Source: Anseranas semipalmata (Eukaryota; Chordata; Aves; Anseriformes; Anseranatidae). From it: a stretch of 64,000 nt of DNA. Positions 61,236-64,000 of the stretch are shown one piece after another. Location: assembly GCA_013399115.1 (NCBI GenBank), contig VXAA01002957.1:199712-263711 (forward strand). Reading direction: 5' to 3'. A model generated the notes under the pieces. The model did not search any database and was not told where the DNA came from. It worked only from the letters and a program-made list of their open reading frames with translations. The position numbers and the translations under genes are program-made. How positions within the stretch are numbered: position 1 is the stretch's first letter; each line of letters begins with the position of its first letter.

Positions 61236-61396
61236 GTTAATTAATTCATTTGAGACTATTCCTTAAATTTTCTTTTTAATGCCTTTTTGTGTGTGGGTAT
61301 TATTAATCACTTCTAAAGTTGTTTGCAACTGTCACGGATTAAAAGTCGTTGCTAACATACATATATAAATCTGTTTATATTATGTATGTTTATGCA
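61235..61396. other. AT-rich spacer between two GT arrays
   Basis: Contains TTAATTAATTCATTTGAG near 61236-61253; no gene. Confidence 0.5.
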
Positions 61397-61419
61397 TGTG
61401 TGTGTGTGTGTGTGTGTGT
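61397..61419. repeat. (TG)11 microsatellite
   Basis: Eleven TG units plus one base, preceded by a TATG-rich lead-in. Confidence 0.95.
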
Positions 61420-61836
61420 ATTAAAAAACAAAGCAAAGCAAAGAACCTTCCCAACTGCATCTTTCTCCCTCCTCCCCTCTCCATTCTGAGCAGGTTCCTG
61501 CTATCAACTGCTGGAGTGTGCTCACTCTACACCTAGAGCTATAATTATTTTGCTTTAATTTTACAAAACCTTTTGTTCCATTCCCACGAGCCCACCTGAT
61601 CCTTATATTACACTTGCTCTATTAAAACACTCATGCAGAACAAAGCACAGTTGTACTGATTCATAAGTAACTCGCCCCCCAACCCCCTTCTCTTTTTCTT
61701 TCTACAAGGCTCATACCTCTGACTGTAGTTTCATGACACTGTCCCTACTGCTAGTCCATGGTCCCATTTTTGCCTTTTTTTCTTTTAAGCCATTTTTTTC
61801 ATGTTCTTAGGGTCAAATTATACTATTAGGTGCCCT
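61420..61836. other. pyrimidine-rich unique DNA
   Basis: Several CT-rich patches (61460-61490, 61676-61705). No gene recognised. Confidence 0.5.
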
Positions 61837-61871
61837 CCCCCCCCCCCCCCCCCCTTTTTTTTTTTTTTTTT
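61837..61871. repeat. C18-T17 homopolymer junction
   Basis: Eighteen C (61837-61854) run directly into seventeen T (61855-61871), a 35-base pyrimidine tract with one switch point. The Pro/Phe-rich open frames across it are artefacts of the tract. Confidence 0.95.
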
Positions 61872-64000
61872 GAATTTCTGTTGTTCTCAGTCATTTTATG
61901 TTACGCTCTTTGGCACGACAACAGATATAGTGCAGAGGGCATTATGGAATTTATTTGTTGTAATCAGACTCCAGGATTTTATTTTTTAATTATTATTCAT
62001 ACAGCACAAGCACCAAGGCTAGCTGAGGCAAGGAAAAGACCATTTTTAGCCCAGCCTCTGATATCAGCATACCCTATCTGCAGGAAAAGGGCACAGAAGC
62101 TTAGGTCAAGGTGATTCCTATTACTTGAGCATGGCCTGCATGAGCCACCATGCTTTACAGAAGAACAAACACCCTGACAACACTTGCAATAGGATCTTCA
62201 GAGGCACTGGGCATTTCAGATTTAGGAAAAAAAATAGCTTCTCATAAATTATTGCTGAAAAATAGAAGGACAGAGCCCAGATCATCAGTAAAGATGGGAA
62301 CAATAGAAAGGCTTTTCCATCTATTTGTCCCGGACAACAACAACTTTGAGCTGAGACAGCCTTTATTTTCTGGCTTGTAAAGCATCAAACATGTTGTTAG
62401 GACTAAGTAATGGATAAATAGTCATCAGCCAGAACAGTGCCAAGTGGGTGCTTATGAAGAAAACAGTAGCAAAGAGGAAATAAAATTGAGATCTCAGCAG
62501 CCATCTTTTCAAGATGGGGAGCAGGACATTTCGCAGTGCCCAACTGAACGACAAAGCTGGTAGGTGACTACTGGAAAACTGACCTGATGAAGGTGCAAGA
62601 GAAGGCAAGATGAGGAAGGGAAATGGTGTGTGCATTTTTTTTTTCCTGTGACACGTGTAACAATGGTGAATACTAATGATTTATAGCAATGAAAGAGAAT
62701 AACAGGGAAGAAGGGGAATGTGGCAAGGCACAGAACAAACACGGCTGTAAGGGGTGCAAATGAAAGTTGCAATTTACCAAAGAATAACTGTTCTGCACAT
62801 TTTATGTAGCATGTCAAATCTATCAGATTTTCTCTTATTAAATCATCATTCTACAGCAACAATCATTCTCTCAATCAATCCCCCGTGTTGTTAACTCTTA
62901 GTAATGACTAACTTGGCAGGAACTGATGTTTACATATATTTTAAAGTCCTTAGCACTGTTCTGTATTTTTTGGATGGTAAATTTCCTTTACATTTTTTCT
63001 TTCATTTTTTAACCTGTTTTTAAAGGATGGATGCATTCAATTGGAAAATAAAGTTTTGTAACACACACGCACACACAGATTATGTTAGCTCAGGAAATTG
63101 GCAGTGGGATAAGAACAAAACCATTCACCTCCTGATTGCTGATTCAAATCTAGCCCAAGTGAGATAGTCACAGAAGCTGTAAACCTCCCATGGTGGCTTT
63201 GTGATTTGAGATTATTTTTTATGAATCTCAATCCACTGCAGGCCAAGAACCAGAATCACAAATCCGCTGCCTCAATGAGCATTAACTGGCATCACTGCAC
63301 ACAGTAACATAGGAGATGCCAAAAAAACAAACTGGTCCTGGATACAAAGTTCCCACCTTATCCTGGGAACTGATCCTTAAAAGACTGGGTTGGTGTATAC
63401 AAATGTGAAGCATGCACAGGGAAATATGTACCTCCCCATCTACCAAACAGAAAATAAACTAACTCCCCTGTAGTCACATTGGCTAAGTGTTGTCAAATTT
63501 ACCTGAAATGTGAACTCCAAGAGTTCGTGAGTCCTAACTTTCCTCAAGCCAGAAGGTGTCTGATCGTATGCCCCTGTATCACTTCACAGCCAAGAGAGGA
63601 GGACAGCAGGAAAAGAGGAGAATAAAGCAAAGGTTTTCTATCACAGTTGCTGAGGAGGATGCACCAAGCCTATGCAGTCCTTACCCCTTAAAATCGAAAG
63701 GGGCACAGAGTGATGCTCAGGAATATTCCCCATGGCTCCTTCTTTTAGAGAGCACGAATCATTAGAATCCCTTAGGAATTACCTGCTCCAGTTTCCTCCC
63801 TTAGATACATTTGCTAACCTGAGGTGGGGGGGAAAGGTCTCAGGACCCAAGAGTAGATTTAAGTTTTTCTACCATCTGTGCTGAAGTGCAGCCAATGCAA
63901 ATTCCACCTTCAGATCTGCACTCCAGTGCCTCCCTGTTATGTTTCATTTCACACTTGTGATCTTTATTCCTTAGAAACAGGAAAAATGCACAGTTGATGA
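61872..64000. other. unique non-coding DNA to window end
   Basis: No gene recognised. T10 run near 62634-62644 and a short CA repeat at 63062-63078. Overlapping open frames at 62363-62817 (-) lack a recognisable product. Confidence 0.5.

Noticed and set aside
1..64000. CRISPR arrays, operons, phage or plasmid modules
   Set aside because: Composition, repeat types and gene density are those of a vertebrate nuclear genome; no regularly spaced repeats or bacterial genes seen.

Overview
The window is 64 kb of nuclear DNA from an amniote, most probably a bird. It is AT-rich, CpG-poor and has no gene I can recognise. The best taxonomic evidence is the repeats. There are several CR1-type LINE fragments, one with the octameric 3' tail (degenerate ATTCTATG units) typical of avian CR1. 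There are also old MIR-like SINE copies, small palindromic amniote repeats and one Tigger/pogo-like DNA-element remnant. Species cannot be told from this. A 12-base N run (54796-54807) and a single n (4824) show it is a draft assembly.

Layout. 1-5.6 kb: unique non-coding DNA with homopolymer tracts. 5.6-16.4 kb: mostly unique AT-rich DNA with a SINE at 6.1 kb, a 35-bp Z-DNA-prone run at 7.17 kb, a CR1 tail at 10.4 kb, palindromic repeats at 13.8 and 14.9 kb, and the Tigger-like fragment at 15.3 kb. 16.4-18.9 kb: a very old, decayed CR1 interrupted by about 370 bp of unrelated sequence. 19.7 kb: a SINE. 22-30 kb: mainly unique sequence with four blocks (22.1, 24.2, 26.1 and 29.3 kb) whose dense homeodomain, POU, SOX or E-box-like words suggest developmental enhancers, plus an antisense CR1 tail at 23.1 kb. 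31.1 kb: a long polypurine tract containing a perfect four-run G-quadruplex motif. 33-38 kb: two SINEs, then the youngest mobile element, a 1-kb 5'-truncated CR1 (37129-38150). That copy keeps a reverse-transcriptase FADD box, has a single stop in its main frame, and carries an in-frame 66-bp piece of another CR1 in reverse orientation. 38-64 kb: unique DNA with further old repeats, microsatellites, a group of three adjacent hairpins (44.1 kb), a small CpG cluster beside the assembly gap (54.6 kb), a perfect 10-bp-stem hairpin (60.18 kb), two GT arrays and a C18-T17 junction.

No host protein-coding exon, RNA gene, CRISPR array, operon or other gene system is supported. Open frames outside CR1 have no recognisable domain, mostly overlap other open frames on both strands, and look like chance ORFs or products of simple sequence. 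The window is best read as a gene desert or the inside of a very large intron. If it does something, it is most likely cis-regulation by the four candidate blocks. I found no convincing undescribed biological system.
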